The notes: generated from the letters alone by a model not told the origin. DNA of 64,000 bases from Anaeromyxobacter paludicola (GCF_023169965.1 NZ_AP025592.1:496001-560000), one strand, 5' to 3'. Shown: positions 18,986-28,800, counted from the stretch's first letter. A program made the numbers and translations.

Positions 18986-19606
18986 GTGCGCAACCTCTGC
19001 CTCCGCTGCCTGCGCCCCACGGGCTTCTGCCTCTGCGGCGACCTGCCCTCCATCCGGTCGGCCTGCCAGGTGGTGCTCCTGCAGCACCCGCGGGAGGCCC
19101 GCCTCGCCATCTGCACCGCCCGGATGGCGCACCTCTCGCTGCCGGGCTCGGAGCTCCACCGCGGCGTGGTGTTCGAGGAGCACCCGCGCGTCCGCGAGCT
19201 CTGCGCCCGGCCCGACGCGGCGCTCCTCTTCCCGGGCGCCGGCGCCGTGCTGGCCGAGGAGCGCGCCGCCGCGCCGCCCGGCGTGCTCTTCGTCATCGAC
19301 GGCACGTGGCACCTCGCCGCCAAGATCGTGAAGGTCAACCCGTCGCTCGCCGCGCTCCCGCGCATCTCCCTCGCGCCGGCCGAGCCGAGCGGCTACGCCG
19401 GGCTCCGCAAGGAGCCGGAGGCGCACTGCCTCTCCACCATCGAGGCGGTGGCGCTGGCGCTCGGCACGCTGGAGCGCGACCCGGCCCGGTACGAGCCGCT
19501 GCGCGCGGCCTTCCGCCGCTCCGTGGCGCGCCAGCTCGCCTGCGCCGAGGACGGGCGCAAGAGCCCGCGCCACCGCATCCGCGGCGTTCGAGAGCCCTTA
19601 GGGTAG
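18986..19606 (+). CDS. DTW-domain protein, probable tRNA-uridine aminocarboxypropyltransferase
   Basis: A 206-residue protein of the DTW family (TapT/YfiP type), whose members put an acp group on a tRNA uridine using S-adenosylmethionine. The N-terminal zinc-type cluster C-L-R-C-L-R-P-T-G-F-C-L-C-G is complete at residues 5-18. The family motif is V-I-D-G-T-W-H-L-A-A-K near residue 108 (D-x-T-W), and the C-terminal half contains L-S-T-I-E-A-V-A-L-A-L. The start is a GTG at 18986, chosen because the zinc motif begins at residue 5; no ATG precedes it in frame near this point. It is divergent from the formate dehydrogenase operon, and its last 9 bp overlap the 3' end of the convergent beta-CASP gene. 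Confidence 0.88.
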   Translation: MRNLCLRCLRPTGFCLCGDLPSIRSACQVVLLQHPREARLAICTARMAHLSLPGSELHRGVVFEEHPRVRELCARPDAALLFPGAGAVLAEERAAAPPGVLFVIDGTWHLAAKIVKVNPSLAALPRISLAPAEPSGYAGLRKEPEAHCLSTIEAVALALGTLERDPARYEPLRAAFRRSVARQLACAEDGRKSPRHRIRGVREPLG

Positions 19607-20992
19607 CGGCAGCTCCTCGAGGTGCCGCGGCACGGCGGCCTCCCAGCCCGCCGCCCGCAGCCGGGCCTGCGTCGCCGCGAGGGCGGCCGGCTCGCCGTGC
19701 ACGCAGCAGGTCAGGGCCGGCGGGCGCGGCAGCGCGGCGAGCCAGCGCCCCACCTCGTCCCGATCGCCGTGCGCCGAGAAGCCCGACAGCGCGGCCACGC
19801 GCGCGCGCACCGGGACCTCCTCGCCGTGGATGCGGAGGGTGGCGGCGCCCGAGAGCAGGCTCGCGCCGCGCGTGCCCGCCGCCTGGAACCCGACCAGCAG
19901 CACGGTGGTGCGCGGATCGGGGAGCCGGTGCGCCAGGTGGTGCAGCACGCGCCCGCCGGTCGCCATCCCCGAGGCCGACAGGATGACGCACGGGCCCTCG
20001 ACGTGGTTGATGGCCTTCGACTGCTCCGGCGTGCGCGCGAACGCGAGCCGGCGCGGCCGGAGCGGCTCCTGCCCCTCCGCGAGCAGCCGGGCCATCTCGT
20101 CGTCGAGGTCGTCCCGGTGGGCGGCGTGGAGGGCCGTGGCGTCGATGGCCATCGGGGAGTCCACGAAGACCGGCAGCTCCGGGATCCGCCCGGCCGCCTC
20201 CAGCGCGCGCAGGTGGAAGAGGATCTCCTGCGTCCGCCCCACCGCGAACGCGGGGATCACGAGCGCGCCGCCGCGCCGGACCGCCTCCTGGACCTCGCCG
20301 GCGAGGGCGTCGGCGGGCGAGCCCGGGGGGTGCGCCCGGTCGCCGTAGGTGCACTCGACCACCAGCGCGTCGGCCGCGCGCGCGGGCTCGGGATCCGGGA
20401 GGATGGGGACGCCGTAGCGCCCGAGGTCGCCGGAGAAGAGCACCCGCCGCAGGGGCGCGCCCGGCTCGGAGAGCTCGAGCTCCACCGTGGCGCTCCCGAG
20501 GATGTGCCCGGCGCGATGGAAGCGGAAGGCGATCCCCGGCGCGACCTCCTGGCGGACCCCGTAGCGCACCGGGGCGAGGAGGTCGAGGGCGCGGGCGGCG
20601 TCGGCCTCGTCGTAGAGCGGGCGCGCGTTCGGGGCGTGCTTGGAGTAGCCGCGCCGGTTGGCCCAGCGGGCCTCCTCCTCCTGGAGCCGCGCCGAGTCGG
20701 GCAGCAGGAGCGCGCACAGGTCGCGGGTGGCGGGCGTGCACCAGACCTGGCAGCGCAGCCCCTGCCGCGCCAGGAGCGGCAGCGCGCCGGAGTGATCCAC
20801 GTGGGCGTGGGTGAGGATCACCGCGTCGATCGAGGCCGGGGGGATCGGGAGCTCGGCCCAGTTGCGGAGCCGAAGCTCCTTCAGCCCCTGGAACAGCCCG
20901 GCGTCCACCAGCACCTGCCGCCCGCCCGCCCGCACCAGGTGGCGCGAGCCGGTGACCGTGCCGGCCGCGCCCAGGAACCGGATCGACGCCAT
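19598..20992 (-). CDS. Beta-CASP metallo-beta-lactamase-fold hydrolase (RNA-processing type)
   Basis: A 464-residue enzyme of the CPSF-73/Ysh1-like family of zinc-dependent RNA nucleases. The metal-binding motif 2 is T-H-A-H-V-D-H-S-G near residue 61. Later metal and catalytic residues occur in A-G-H-I-L-G-S-A (about 158), F-S-G-D-L-G-R-Y (about 182) and the C-terminal G-F-S-A-H-G-D-R (about 415). The beta-CASP cap holds V-F-V-D-S-P-M-A-I (about 275) and I-L-S-A-S-G-M-A-T-G-G (about 336). All core residues appear present, so it should be active on RNA, but the target is unknown. It is the last of three same-strand genes (purT, MFS transporter, this gene) separated by gaps of 61 and 54 bp. Confidence 0.9.
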   Translation of the reverse strand: MASIRFLGAAGTVTGSRHLVRAGGRQVLVDAGLFQGLKELRLRNWAELPIPPASIDAVILTHAHVDHSGALPLLARQGLRCQVWCTPATRDLCALLLPDSARLQEEEARWANRRGYSKHAPNARPLYDEADAARALDLLAPVRYGVRQEVAPGIAFRFHRAGHILGSATVELELSEPGAPLRRVLFSGDLGRYGVPILPDPEPARAADALVVECTYGDRAHPPGSPADALAGEVQEAVRRGGALVIPAFAVGRTQEILFHLRALEAAGRIPELPVFVDSPMAIDATALHAAHRDDLDDEMARLLAEGQEPLRPRRLAFARTPEQSKAINHVEGPCVILSASGMATGGRVLHHLAHRLPDPRTTVLLVGFQAAGTRGASLLSGAATLRIHGEEVPVRARVAALSGFSAHGDRDEVGRWLAALPRPPALTCCVHGEPAALAATQARLRAAGWEAAVPRHLEELPLP

Positions 20993-21046
20993 GGCGTCCC
21001 CCTCGCCGCCATCCTACGCCTTCCGCGCGGCGCGGGCGCTCCCCGG

Positions 21047-22270
21047 TCAGACGGCGGCGGGGGCGGGGGAGGGCGCCTCCTTCGGCGCGCCCCAGTAGCG
21101 GAAGGCGAGGGCGATGGTCCCGAGCTGCACGAGGGCGACCAGCGCCACGCACGCCGTCCAGCCCCCCAGGTGCCACGCGGCGGCGGGCAGGATCCCGCCG
21201 GCGGCGCCGCCGAGGTAGTAGGACGAGACGTAGATCCCGGCGGCGGTGGAGCGCGCCTCGGGCTCGGCCGCCGACTGGAGGAAGGCGGTCGAGGCCGACT
21301 GGCTCACGAAGACCGCGGTGCAGCAGAGGGCCAGCCCGAGCGCCACCGCCCAGAGGGCCGGCAGCAGGGTGAGGCCGCCGCCCGCGACGGCGGTCGCGAG
21401 CACCACCGCGAGGGCGCGCCGCGAACCGACGCGGTCGATCCAGCGGCCGGCGAACGGGGTGATCACCGCGCCGACGAGGTAGACGAGGAAGATCGAGGAG
21501 AGCGCGGCCGCCCCGAGCCGGAAGGGCGGGGCGGCGAGGTGGAAGGTGGCGTAGGTGAACATCGCCACCTGGACGAAGAGCACGTTGAAGCCGACGGCGT
21601 AGGTGGCGAGGAGCCGCGGCGTGGCGAGCCGGGGCCCGAGCCGGCGGATCGCCTCGAGGGGGCGGAGCGCCCGGGGCGCGCCCGACGGCGGCGGCTGCCT
21701 GGGGAGGAAGCGCGAGGTGGCGAGGGCCCCGATCGCGGTGAGGAGCCCGAGCGCGACGAAGACCGCGCGCCAGCCGGCGTGCTCGCCCACGAAGCCGGAG
21801 ACGGCGCGGCCGCAGAACCCTCCCACCACGTTCCCGGTGACGAGCGCGGCCATGCCGCGGGCCAGGGCCGCCCCGCCGCAGGCCTCGCTGATGTAGGCGA
21901 TGCCGACGGCGTAGATCCCCGGCACCGCCAGCCCCTGCGCGAAGCGCCAGGCCACGAGCGCGCCGATCCCGCTCGAGGTGGCGGCGAGGAGGGTGGGGAC
22001 GGAGAGGGCGAAGAGCGACCCGACGATCACGCGGCGGCGCCCGAAGCGGTCGGCGATGGCGCCGAAGAAGGGCGAGGCGAGCGCCACCGCCACGGTGGGC
22101 GCGCTCACCGTCAGCGCCGCCTCTCCGCTCGAGATCCCGAACACCTCGCGGAACAGCGGCAGGAGCGGCTGCGTCGCGTAGACGTTGAGGAAGGCGCAGA
22201 ACCCGGCGAGCCCGAGGGCGAGGAGGGTCGAGGCGGGGACCGACGGGGCTGCGGGAGGCGGGCGAGGCAT
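21047..22270 (-). CDS. MFS transporter (YnfM-like)
   Basis: A 407-residue major facilitator protein with about 12 membrane helices. The early segment N-V-Y-A-T-Q-P-L-L-P-L-F-R-E-V-F-G is typical of the YnfM/drug-efflux branch. The conserved loop between helices 2 and 3 is present as G-A-I-A-D-R-F-G-R-R-R-V-I, and the matching loop of the second half reads G-R-W-I-D-R-V-G-S-R-R. It probably exports a small molecule by proton antiport. The substrate cannot be read from the sequence. It lies 61 bp after purT on the same strand; nothing else suggests a shared pathway. Confidence 0.85.
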   Translation of the reverse strand: MPRPPPAAPSVPASTLLALGLAGFCAFLNVYATQPLLPLFREVFGISSGEAALTVSAPTVAVALASPFFGAIADRFGRRRVIVGSLFALSVPTLLAATSSGIGALVAWRFAQGLAVPGIYAVGIAYISEACGGAALARGMAALVTGNVVGGFCGRAVSGFVGEHAGWRAVFVALGLLTAIGALATSRFLPRQPPPSGAPRALRPLEAIRRLGPRLATPRLLATYAVGFNVLFVQVAMFTYATFHLAAPPFRLGAAALSSIFLVYLVGAVITPFAGRWIDRVGSRRALAVVLATAVAGGGLTLLPALWAVALGLALCCTAVFVSQSASTAFLQSAAEPEARSTAAGIYVSSYYLGGAAGGILPAAAWHLGGWTACVALVALVQLGTIALAFRYWGAPKEAPSPAPAAV

Positions 22271-22331
22271 GGAGCGGGGGCAGGATGGACCCGCGCCGCC
22301 CCTCTCGTCAAATCTCGTTTACGTCGGCGGC

Positions 22332-23498
22332 TCAGCCCACGCTCACCTTGGCGGCCGTGGCCTTCGCCTCCTCGACCAGCTCGGCCACGTCGGCGCCGGG
22401 CGCGCCCCACGCGAGCGCCACGCCCATGCGCCGGTGCGGCCGGAGCACCGGCTTGCCGAAGATGCGGACGTCCGCCCGCGGGGCGGCGAGCGCCGCCGCG
22501 AGCCCCTTCACCTCGGGGACGCCCTCGCCCTTCGCCAGGATCACCGCCGAGGCGCCGCTCCGGACGAGCTCGAGCTCGGGGATGGGCAGGCCGAGGATGG
22601 CGCGCAGGTGGAGCTCGAACTCGGTGAGCGGCTGGGTGCCGGCGAGCGTCACCATCCCGGTGTCGTGCGGGCGGGGCGACAGCTCCGAGAACCAGATCTC
22701 GTCGTCGCCGAGGAAGAACTCGACGCCCCAGAGCCCGGCGCCGCCGAGCGCGCGCGTCACCCGGTCGGCCATGCGCCGCGCCTCGGCGAGCAGCTTCTCC
22801 GGCATGGGGTGGGGCTGCCAGCTCTCCTGGTAGTCGCCGCGCTCCTGCCGGTGGCCGATGGGCGGACAGAAGAGGGTCTCGCCGCTCTTCTGGGTCACGG
22901 TGAGGAGGGTGATCTCCGAGCGGAACCGGATGAGCTCCTCGACGATCACCTCGCGCAGGTCGCCGCGGGTGCCGCGCATGGCGTAGTCCCAGGCCGCCGC
23001 GATCCCGGCCTCGTCGCGGACCACGCTCTGCCCCTTGCCCGACGAGCTCATGAGCGGCTTCACCACGCACGGCAGCCCGATCCGGGCCACCGCCTCGCGG
23101 AAGGCCTCGAGCGAGTCGGCGTAGGCGTAGCGCGCGGTCCGGAGCCCCAGCTCCCCCGCCGCGAGGTCGCGGATCGCCTTCCGGTTCATGGTGAAGTTGG
23201 CCGCCCGGGCGCTCGGCACCACCTGGATGCCGGCCCGCTCGTAGTCGTAGAAGCGCTCGGTGCGGATGGCCTCGATCTCGGGCACCACCAGGTCGGGCCG
23301 GTGCTTCGCCACCACCGCGTCGAGGGCGTCCCCGTCGAGCATCGGGATGACCTCGCGGGCGTGCGCCACCTGCTGCGCCGGCGCCCCGTCGTACGAGTCC
23401 ACCGCCACGACCACCTGCCCGAGCCGCTGCGCCGCGATGACGAGCTCCTTGCCGAGCTCGCCGGAGCCCAGGAGCAGGATCTTCTTCGAGTCGCTCAT
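22332..23498 (-). CDS. purT: Formate-dependent GAR transformylase PurT
   Basis: A 388-residue ATP-grasp enzyme that formylates glycinamide ribonucleotide directly from formate and ATP in purine synthesis. The N-terminal domain begins [13 protein letters not shown], followed by V-A-V-D-S-Y and [11 protein letters not shown]-grasp residues include [14 protein letters not shown] near residue 150, G-V-E-F-F-L near 263, and [14 protein letters not shown], which is highly diagnostic. The start at 23498 gives the family length; an ATG at 23516 would add six residues. Either start lies within 25 bp of the divergent gene's GTG. Together with formate dehydrogenase and PurU it places three formate-handling enzymes in the window. 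Confidence 0.95.
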   Translation of the reverse strand: MSDSKKILLLGSGELGKELVIAAQRLGQVVVAVDSYDGAPAQQVAHAREVIPMLDGDALDAVVAKHRPDLVVPEIEAIRTERFYDYERAGIQVVPSARAANFTMNRKAIRDLAAGELGLRTARYAYADSLEAFREAVARIGLPCVVKPLMSSSGKGQSVVRDEAGIAAAWDYAMRGTRGDLREVIVEELIRFRSEITLLTVTQKSGETLFCPPIGHRQERGDYQESWQPHPMPEKLLAEARRMADRVTRALGGAGLWGVEFFLGDDEIWFSELSPRPHDTGMVTLAGTQPLTEFELHLRAILGLPIPELELVRSGASAVILAKGEGVPEVKGLAAALAAPRADVRIFGKPVLRPHRRMGVALAWGAPGADVAELVEEAKATAAKVSVG

Positions 23499-23522
23499 GA
23501 TCGGGATGAGTATCATCGGGCG

Positions 23523-24293
23523 GTGTTCCTCGTCCTCTCCAAGGTGCTCGACTGGTTCGCGGAGCCGCTCGCCTGGGTCCAGCTCCTCGCCCTCGGCGCC
23601 CTGGTCGCGGCGGCGCGCCGGCGGCGCGGGGGGGCGGCCGCGCTCGGGGGCGCCGCGCTCGCGGTGCTCGTCACCTTCTCGCTCCCGGCGGTCGCGAACG
23701 CGCTGCAGCGGCGCGCCGAGGCGCCGGCCCGCGACACCTCGCGGCCGGGCCTGGTCTACGACGCCGCCATCGTCCTCGGCGGGGCCTCCGAGCCGTCGGC
23801 GGAGCGGCTCAGCGGGGAGCTCGAGCTGAACGACGCGGTGGACCGGTACGTGCGCGGGTTCGAGCTCGCCCGGACCGGCCGCGCCCGCTACCTGCTCCTC
23901 TCCGCCGGGCTCATCCGCCCGGAGCGCGGGGAGCCGTCGGAGGCCGACCGGGTCGCGGCGAAGCTCGTGGCCTGGGGGATCCCGCGCGAGCGGATCGTGG
24001 CCGAGGGGCACAGCCGCAACACGCGCGAGAACGCGGTTGAGTCGGAGCGGGTGGTGCGGGCGCGCGGCTGGCGGACGCTGCTCCTCGTGACCAGCGCCGC
24101 CCACATGCCCCGCGCGCTCGGGTGCTTCCGCGCGGTCGGGCTCGAGCCCGACGCCCTGCCGGTGGACCGGCGCGCCCGGGACGGCAGCGACGACGGCTGG
24201 CTCCCGCGCGCGTCGGCGCTGGCGCGCAGCACCGAGGTGCTGCACGAGCTCACCGGCCGGGTGGTGTACCGGCTCGTGGGCTACGCCCGCTGA
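23523..24293 (+). CDS. DUF218 (YdcF/ElyC/SanA-like) membrane protein
   Basis: A 256-residue protein with two N-terminal membrane segments (about residues 10-30 and 38-60) followed by a DUF218 domain. Domain markers are A-A-I-V-L-G-G-A near residue 82, Y-L-L-L-S-A-G near 122, [11 protein letters not shown] near 162 and [12 protein letters not shown] near 187. This matches the ElyC/YdcF arrangement; relatives affect cell-envelope integrity and peptidoglycan or lipid-carrier metabolism, but the biochemical reaction is not settled. The start is a GTG at 23523, chosen as the first codon of the first membrane helix; no clear ribosome-binding sequence precedes it. It is divergent from purT with almost no spacer and convergent with the following acetyltransferase gene. 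Confidence 0.82.
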   Translation: MFLVLSKVLDWFAEPLAWVQLLALGALVAAARRRRGGAAALGGAALAVLVTFSLPAVANALQRRAEAPARDTSRPGLVYDAAIVLGGASEPSAERLSGELELNDAVDRYVRGFELARTGRARYLLLSAGLIRPERGEPSEADRVAAKLVAWGIPRERIVAEGHSRNTRENAVESERVVRARGWRTLLLVTSAAHMPRALGCFRAVGLEPDALPVDRRARDGSDDGWLPRASALARSTEVLHELTGRVVYRLVGYAR

Positions 24294-24302
24294 GCGGCGC
24301 CC

Positions 24303-25040
24303 TCAGGCCGCAGGCCGCAGCGCCGGGACGTCGGCCGCGAGCGCGAGGGCGCCCTGGCGCGGCGCGCGGGCCGGGTCGAACAGCAGCCAGGGGCTCTCGC
24401 GCTCCGCGAGCGACTCCACCCCGGCCGCGAGCCGCGCCGCCGGCTCGGTCCACCAGCCCTCGCGGGAGGGGACGAGCGTGCGCGGCAGGTCGGCCGGGCG
24501 CATGCGCTGGAAGCCGAGGTGCTCGTAGACGGCGAGACAGCGCGGGTTCTCGGCCTGGAGCGCCACCCGTCCGCCGCGGCCGACGGCGAGGCTGGTGCGC
24601 ACCGCCTGGACCAGGAGGGCGGTCCCGGCGCCGCGGCGCGACTCGATGGCCGGCGGGTCGTCCGGCCCGAGCAGGTTCCAGGGCGCGGCCACCAGGTACT
24701 CGACGAAGATGGCGCGGCGGCAGCGGAACAGGGCGGCGACGGCCTGCACCCGGCCCCCGGAGCGGGCGACCCGGAGGACGCGCCCCGGCGCGTCGGCCTC
24801 ACCCGGCTTCTCGCCGGTGAGGGTCTCCTCGAGGTCGAACAGCAGCCGCTCGTCGTCGGAGAGCCTGCGGCGCGTCTCGGCGGCGACGTCACGCCGGCGC
24901 AGCTCGCGGGCCTTCGCCTCCCACTCGTGGATCAGCCCGAGCAGCGCGGCGTCGGGAGGGAGGCGGTGAATCGTGAAGCTCGCCCGGCCGCGCGGCAGCC
25001 GGGCGCAACGTTCTTCTGGGTCGTCGAGGCTGGTGTGCAT
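24303..25040 (-). CDS. GNAT-family N-acetyltransferase
   Basis: A 245-residue protein whose C-terminal half is a GNAT fold. V-E-Y-L-V-A-A-P-W-N is followed by R-R-G-A-G-T-A-L-L-V-Q-A (acetyl-CoA pyrophosphate loop, near residue 140), and then by L-Q-A-E-N-P-R-C-L-A-V-Y-E-H-L-G-F-Q-R-M (near 165). The last motif is typical of acetyltransferases acting on amines of small molecules or proteins. The N-terminal ~90 residues are charged and helical and not recognised. The start is the ATG at 25040. It lies 98 bp after the SGNH hydrolase gene on the same strand, and its 3' end is 9 bp from the convergent DUF218 gene. The substrate is unknown. Confidence 0.75.
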   Translation of the reverse strand: MHTSLDDPEERCARLPRGRASFTIHRLPPDAALLGLIHEWEAKARELRRRDVAAETRRRLSDDERLLFDLEETLTGEKPGEADAPGRVLRVARSGGRVQAVAALFRCRRAIFVEYLVAAPWNLLGPDDPPAIESRRGAGTALLVQAVRTSLAVGRGGRVALQAENPRCLAVYEHLGFQRMRPADLPRTLVPSREGWWTEPAARLAAGVESLAERESPWLLFDPARAPRQGALALAADVPALRPAA

Positions 25041-25138
25041 GCGGCGGAAGGAAACACCCGAACCCCGGTGCGCGTCCAGCAACGGAAGGCGACTTCTTCG
25101 TGAACCCGAGGGATCACGAGGGCTTGCGCGGGCTCGCC

Positions 25139-26260
25139 TCAGGGTGGGTAGAGGGGCGACACCGCCTCCGCCCAGGCCCGGTTCACGGCCACCGCCCCCT
25201 GGTCGTCGGGGTGGAGGCCGTCGGCGATCCGCTCCGGGTGGTCGCGGAACCAGCCGTACAGGTCGGGCCCGGGCAGGAGCCCGGCCTCGGCGGTCACCTG
25301 GTCCACCCCGGCGGCGAGCGGGGCGGCGTAGTCGAAGGGGTACTTGGTCTGGAACGGGACCCGGGCCAGCACCGGGATCCGCCCGGCGGCGCGGATCCGC
25401 CGGACCAGCTCCGCGAGCCCGGCCCGGAACGGCGCCGGCGGGTTGTCGTTCGAGCCGATGCCGATGGCCACCACCCGGACGTCGGGGTTCTGGGCCAGGA
25501 GCGGATCGATGCGGCGCACCAGGTCCTCGACGTGCGCGTTGCAGAGCCCGGCGGCGAGGGTGGCGGGGTGGTAGCCCGGGTGGGCCCGGGCGATCGCCTC
25601 GGCGAAGCTCGGCTGGTGGGCCGGGGCCCGGTCGAAGACCTCCGCGGTGATGCTGTCGCCGAGGAAGAGCCAGACGTCGTCGCCGCCGCCCGAGAGATCG
25701 TGCAGGTCCACCTCGTCGAGGAAGAGGCCCCAGGGGTTCACGCGCGCGGGGAGCCCGGTCACCACCAGGCGGACCCAGCGCCGCCCGCGGAAGTCGAACG
25801 AGTGGGCGCGGGCGTGGACCGCGTTGCCCGTCACCTGGACCACCGTGCGCCAGTGGCCGTCCGCGCCGTCGCGCGAGTCGGACGAGGTCTCGATCCGGTA
25901 GTCGGCCGGCGCGCCGTAGTACACGTCGTCGTAGTCGTGGTTGTGCGACGAGCTCCAGGAGAGGAGCAGCCGCCTCGGGCCGCGGCCGACCCGGATCGCC
26001 ACCCACGCCGGCGCGCCGGGGGTGGGGTGGCCGCCGCACCAGACCGCCCCGGTGCGGTAGGCGCCGTCCACCAGCACCGCGCCGCCGGGAGGGCTCGAGG
26101 CGACCGGCTTCCCCCGCGACACGAGCGGCGCCGGCCGGAGCGGCCCGCCCCATCGCTCGCTGGCCGGGCGCCGGCGGGAGGCCAGGTGGGCCGCGCCGGC
26201 CAGCGTCAGGGCGAGGGCGCCGAGAGCCAGCAGGGCCCGGCGCGGGAAGGGGGAGGGCAT
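25139..26260 (-). CDS. Secreted SGNH/GDSL hydrolase with N-terminal beta-sandwich domain
   Basis: A 373-residue exported esterase-type protein. A signal or anchor sequence occupies residues 1-27 (R-R-A-L-L-A-L-G-A-L-A-L-T-L-A-G-A-A). Residues ~55-190 form a beta-rich region resembling a discoidin-like carbohydrate-binding module (W-V-A-I-R-V-G near 88, D-Y-R-I-E-T-S-S-D-S near 123). The catalytic SGNH domain follows: F-L-G-D-S-I-T near 201 (Ser nucleophile), G-L-C-N near 238, G-I-G-S-N-D-N near 272 (Asn), and D-G-L-H-P-D-D-Q-G near 350 (Asp/His pair). All four blocks are complete, so it should be active, probably on acetylated polysaccharide or a lipid ester. It is divergent from the yedF-like gene, with 70 bp between them. 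Confidence 0.85.
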   Translation of the reverse strand: MPSPFPRRALLALGALALTLAGAAHLASRRRPASERWGGPLRPAPLVSRGKPVASSPPGGAVLVDGAYRTGAVWCGGHPTPGAPAWVAIRVGRGPRRLLLSWSSSHNHDYDDVYYGAPADYRIETSSDSRDGADGHWRTVVQVTGNAVHARAHSFDFRGRRWVRLVVTGLPARVNPWGLFLDEVDLHDLSGGGDDVWLFLGDSITAEVFDRAPAHQPSFAEAIARAHPGYHPATLAAGLCNAHVEDLVRRIDPLLAQNPDVRVVAIGIGSNDNPPAPFRAGLAELVRRIRAAGRIPVLARVPFQTKYPFDYAAPLAAGVDQVTAEAGLLPGPDLYGWFRDHPERIADGLHPDDQGAVAVNRAWAEAVSPLYPP

Positions 26261-26330
26261 CGGGGCTCGCCTTCTTACGCGCCCGATCGGCTCCCGTAAA
26301 GCGTGCTAATGGGCGAGGAGGAGGTGACGC

Positions 26331-26672
26331 GTGCAGCACGGCACGGTGGTGGTGGTGAGCGGCGAGACCCTGGGGCGCGGCGACGACGGGCTCGGGGCGA
26401 AGCTGCTCGGCAACTTCCTCAGGACGCTCGCCACGGTGGAGCCCAAGCCGGAGGCGATCGTCTTCTACAACGCCGCGGTGCGGCTCCTGGGGCGGGGCAC
26501 GCCGCACGAGGAGGCGCTCCGGCAGCTCGAGGACGGCGGGGTCGAGCTCCTCGCCTGCGTCACCTGCCTCGAGTTCTACGGTCTGACCGCGCAGCTGGCG
26601 CTCGGGCAGGTGAGCAACATGCGCGAGATCGTGCAGCGGCTCCTGGCGGCGACGAAGACCATCACCGTCTAG
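26331..26672 (+). CDS. YedF-like DsrE-fold protein (lacks TusA domain)
   Basis: A 113-residue protein matching the C-terminal DsrE-like part of YedF, a family annotated as selenium-metabolism sulfurtransferase-like. Visible features are [12 protein letters not shown] (residues 10-21), the core [11 protein letters not shown] near 45, and two cysteines in [12 protein letters not shown] near 80. Full YedF proteins begin with a ~70-residue TusA/SirA domain, which is absent here. A GTG at 26331 with GAGGAGGAGGTGACGC before it is a convincing start, so this is not an annotation error. No TusA gene is adjacent. A role in selenium supply to the formate dehydrogenase encoded 8 kb away is an inference from family naming only. 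Confidence 0.78.
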   Translation: MQHGTVVVVSGETLGRGDDGLGAKLLGNFLRTLATVEPKPEAIVFYNAAVRLLGRGTPHEEALRQLEDGGVELLACVTCLEFYGLTAQLALGQVSNMREIVQRLLAATKTITV

Positions 26673-26841
26673 GTCGCGTCCGGCCCGGCGACCGGTCCGG
26701 GCGCGCCCCTTGCGTGACTCGACGCGCCGCGCCGTCGTTTCCTCCTTGCCGGGGCGCGCGAAGGTTCGGCACGATGGCCGGTCCTGCGCCGGCCCCCCCG
26801 GCCTCCCGCGCGCTCGGCCCCCCCGCCGACTGGAGGAATCG

Positions 26842-28800
26842 ATGTCCCAGGACCCGAAGAGCTCTCCTGCCGCCCACGCCTTCACCGAGTCGCAGCGCGC
26901 CGCCATCGACGCGCTCGGCCGCGACGAGCAGGTGATCCAGGCGCCGATCTGGCTCGCCCGCCAGGCGGTGGTCTCGAACGACGCGGTGGAGCGGAACCAC
27001 GCGGCGCAGGACCCCGACGGCTTCTGGGGCGAGCGCGCCAAGGCCATCGACTGGATGCAGCCCTGGGAGCGGGTGCTCCAGGCCGACCCGCCCGATCACC
27101 GCTGGTTCACCGGGGGCAAGCTCAACGCCACCGTGAACTGCATCGACCGGCACGTCCACGGCGACCGCCGCCTCAAGGCCGCCCTCATCTGGGTGGGCGA
27201 GAACGGCGAGGAGCACACGTACACGTACAACCGGCTCTACCGCGAGGTGAACCGGTTCGCGAACGCGCTCAAGCGGCTCGGGGTGAAGAAGGGCGATCGC
27301 GTCATCGTCTACATGCCGCTCACGCCGGAGGGGATCATCTCGATGCTGGCCTGCGCCCGCATCGGCGCCATCCACTCGGTGGTCTTCGCCGGCATGGGCA
27401 CGCAGGCGCTCCGCAGCCGCATCGAGGACTCGGGCGCGAAGGTGGTCATCTGCTCCGACTACACCTGGCGGCGCGGCAAGAAGCTGCCGCTCAAGCCGAC
27501 GGTGGAGGAGGCGGTCCGCGACCTCTACTCGGTGGAGCACGTCATCGTGCACCGACGCGGCTCCCGGCCCGGCGACGCGCCGCACCAGTTCGAGTCGGAG
27601 CGCGAGCACGACTTCTACGACATCCAGGAGGGGCGCGAGATCCACTGCGCGCCCGAGCCGATGGACTCGGAGGACCCGCTCTTCATCCTCTACACCTCCG
27701 GCACCACCGGGAAGCCGAAGGGCGTGGTGCACAGCACCGGCGGCTACCTCGTCGGCGTCTCCTACCTCTCGAAGGCCTTCTTCCAGATCGGCGAGCGCGA
27801 CATCTACTGGAGCACCTCCGACATCGGCTGGATCGTCGGCCACTCCTTCATCGTGTACGGCCCGCTCTCGGTGGGCGCGACCATCTTCTGCCGCGAGGGC
27901 GTGCCCGACTACCCGTCGCCGGACGTCACCTGGGAGCTCTGCGAGCGGTACGGCATCAACGTCATGTTCACCGCCCCGACGGCGGTGCGCATGTGGATGA
28001 GCCACGGCGCCGAGGCGCCGGAGCGCTACGACCTCAAGAAGCTGCGCCTCGTGGCCTGCGCCGGCGAGCCGCTCAACCCGGAGGCGCACCTCTGGGCGCA
28101 GCGCCACCTCGTGGGCCAGTCGAACGGCATGGTGGTGGACAACTGGTGGCAGACCGAGATCGCCGGGCCGGTGCTCGGCACGCTGCCGACGTTCGACGCC
28201 CGGCCCGGCAAGGTCGGCAAGCCGCTCCCGGGCGTGCACGTCGAGGTCGTCGGTCCGGACGGCGCGCCGGTGCCGGACGGGCAGGGCGGCCTGCTCGTGA
28301 TCCGGCAGCCGCTCCCGTACATGCTCCGCACGGTCTGGGGAGACCACGCCCGCTACCAGAACTACTGGAAGCAGATCCCGGGCTGCTACACCGCGGGTGA
28401 CATCGCGGTGAAGGACCGGGACGGCTACTTCGCCGTCCTCGGGCGCGCCGACGACGTGATGAACGTGGCCGGTCACCGCATCGGCACCGCCGACGTGGAG
28501 GGCTCGCTCCTCCGCCACCCGGCGGTCGCCGAGAGCGCGGTGGTGGGCCTGCCCGACAAGGTCAAGGGCGAGCGGATCAAGGCCTTCGTCGTGCTCAAGC
28601 CCGGCGTCGCCAGGGGCCCGGGCGTGGTGGCGAGCCTCAAGGACCACGTCCGCCAGGACCTCGGCCCCATCGCCACGCCGTCCGACGTGGAGCTGCGCGA
28701 CTCGCTCCCGAAGACCCGCTCCGGCAAGATCGTGCGCCGCTACCTGAAGGCGGTGGAGATGGGCGAGGACCCCGGCGACCTCTCGACGCTGGCCGACTGA
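26842..28800 (+). CDS. acs: Acetyl-coenzyme A synthetase
   Basis: A 652-residue AMP-forming ligase that activates acetate to acetyl-CoA through an acetyl-adenylate. Features in order are the N-terminal cap with [11 protein letters not shown] (about residue 130), the P-loop [11 protein letters not shown] (about 290), W-W-Q-T-E (about 435, acetate pocket and adenylate motif), Y-T-A-G-D (about 515), [15 protein letters not shown], and the regulatory lysine motif [10 protein letters not shown] near the C-terminus. In known enzymes that lysine is acetylated to switch the enzyme off. TGGAGGAATCG precedes the ATG at 26842. Length and motifs are normal. It would let the cell use acetate and fits the carbon-scavenging CstA gene. 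Confidence 0.97.
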   Translation: MSQDPKSSPAAHAFTESQRAAIDALGRDEQVIQAPIWLARQAVVSNDAVERNHAAQDPDGFWGERAKAIDWMQPWERVLQADPPDHRWFTGGKLNATVNCIDRHVHGDRRLKAALIWVGENGEEHTYTYNRLYREVNRFANALKRLGVKKGDRVIVYMPLTPEGIISMLACARIGAIHSVVFAGMGTQALRSRIEDSGAKVVICSDYTWRRGKKLPLKPTVEEAVRDLYSVEHVIVHRRGSRPGDAPHQFESEREHDFYDIQEGREIHCAPEPMDSEDPLFILYTSGTTGKPKGVVHSTGGYLVGVSYLSKAFFQIGERDIYWSTSDIGWIVGHSFIVYGPLSVGATIFCREGVPDYPSPDVTWELCERYGINVMFTAPTAVRMWMSHGAEAPERYDLKKLRLVACAGEPLNPEAHLWAQRHLVGQSNGMVVDNWWQTEIAGPVLGTLPTFDARPGKVGKPLPGVHVEVVGPDGAPVPDGQGGLLVIRQPLPYMLRTVWGDHARYQNYWKQIPGCYTAGDIAVKDRDGYFAVLGRADDVMNVAGHRIGTADVEGSLLRHPAVAESAVVGLPDKVKGERIKAFVVLKPGVARGPGVVASLKDHVRQDLGPIATPSDVELRDSLPKTRSGKIVRRYLKAVEMGEDPGDLSTLAD

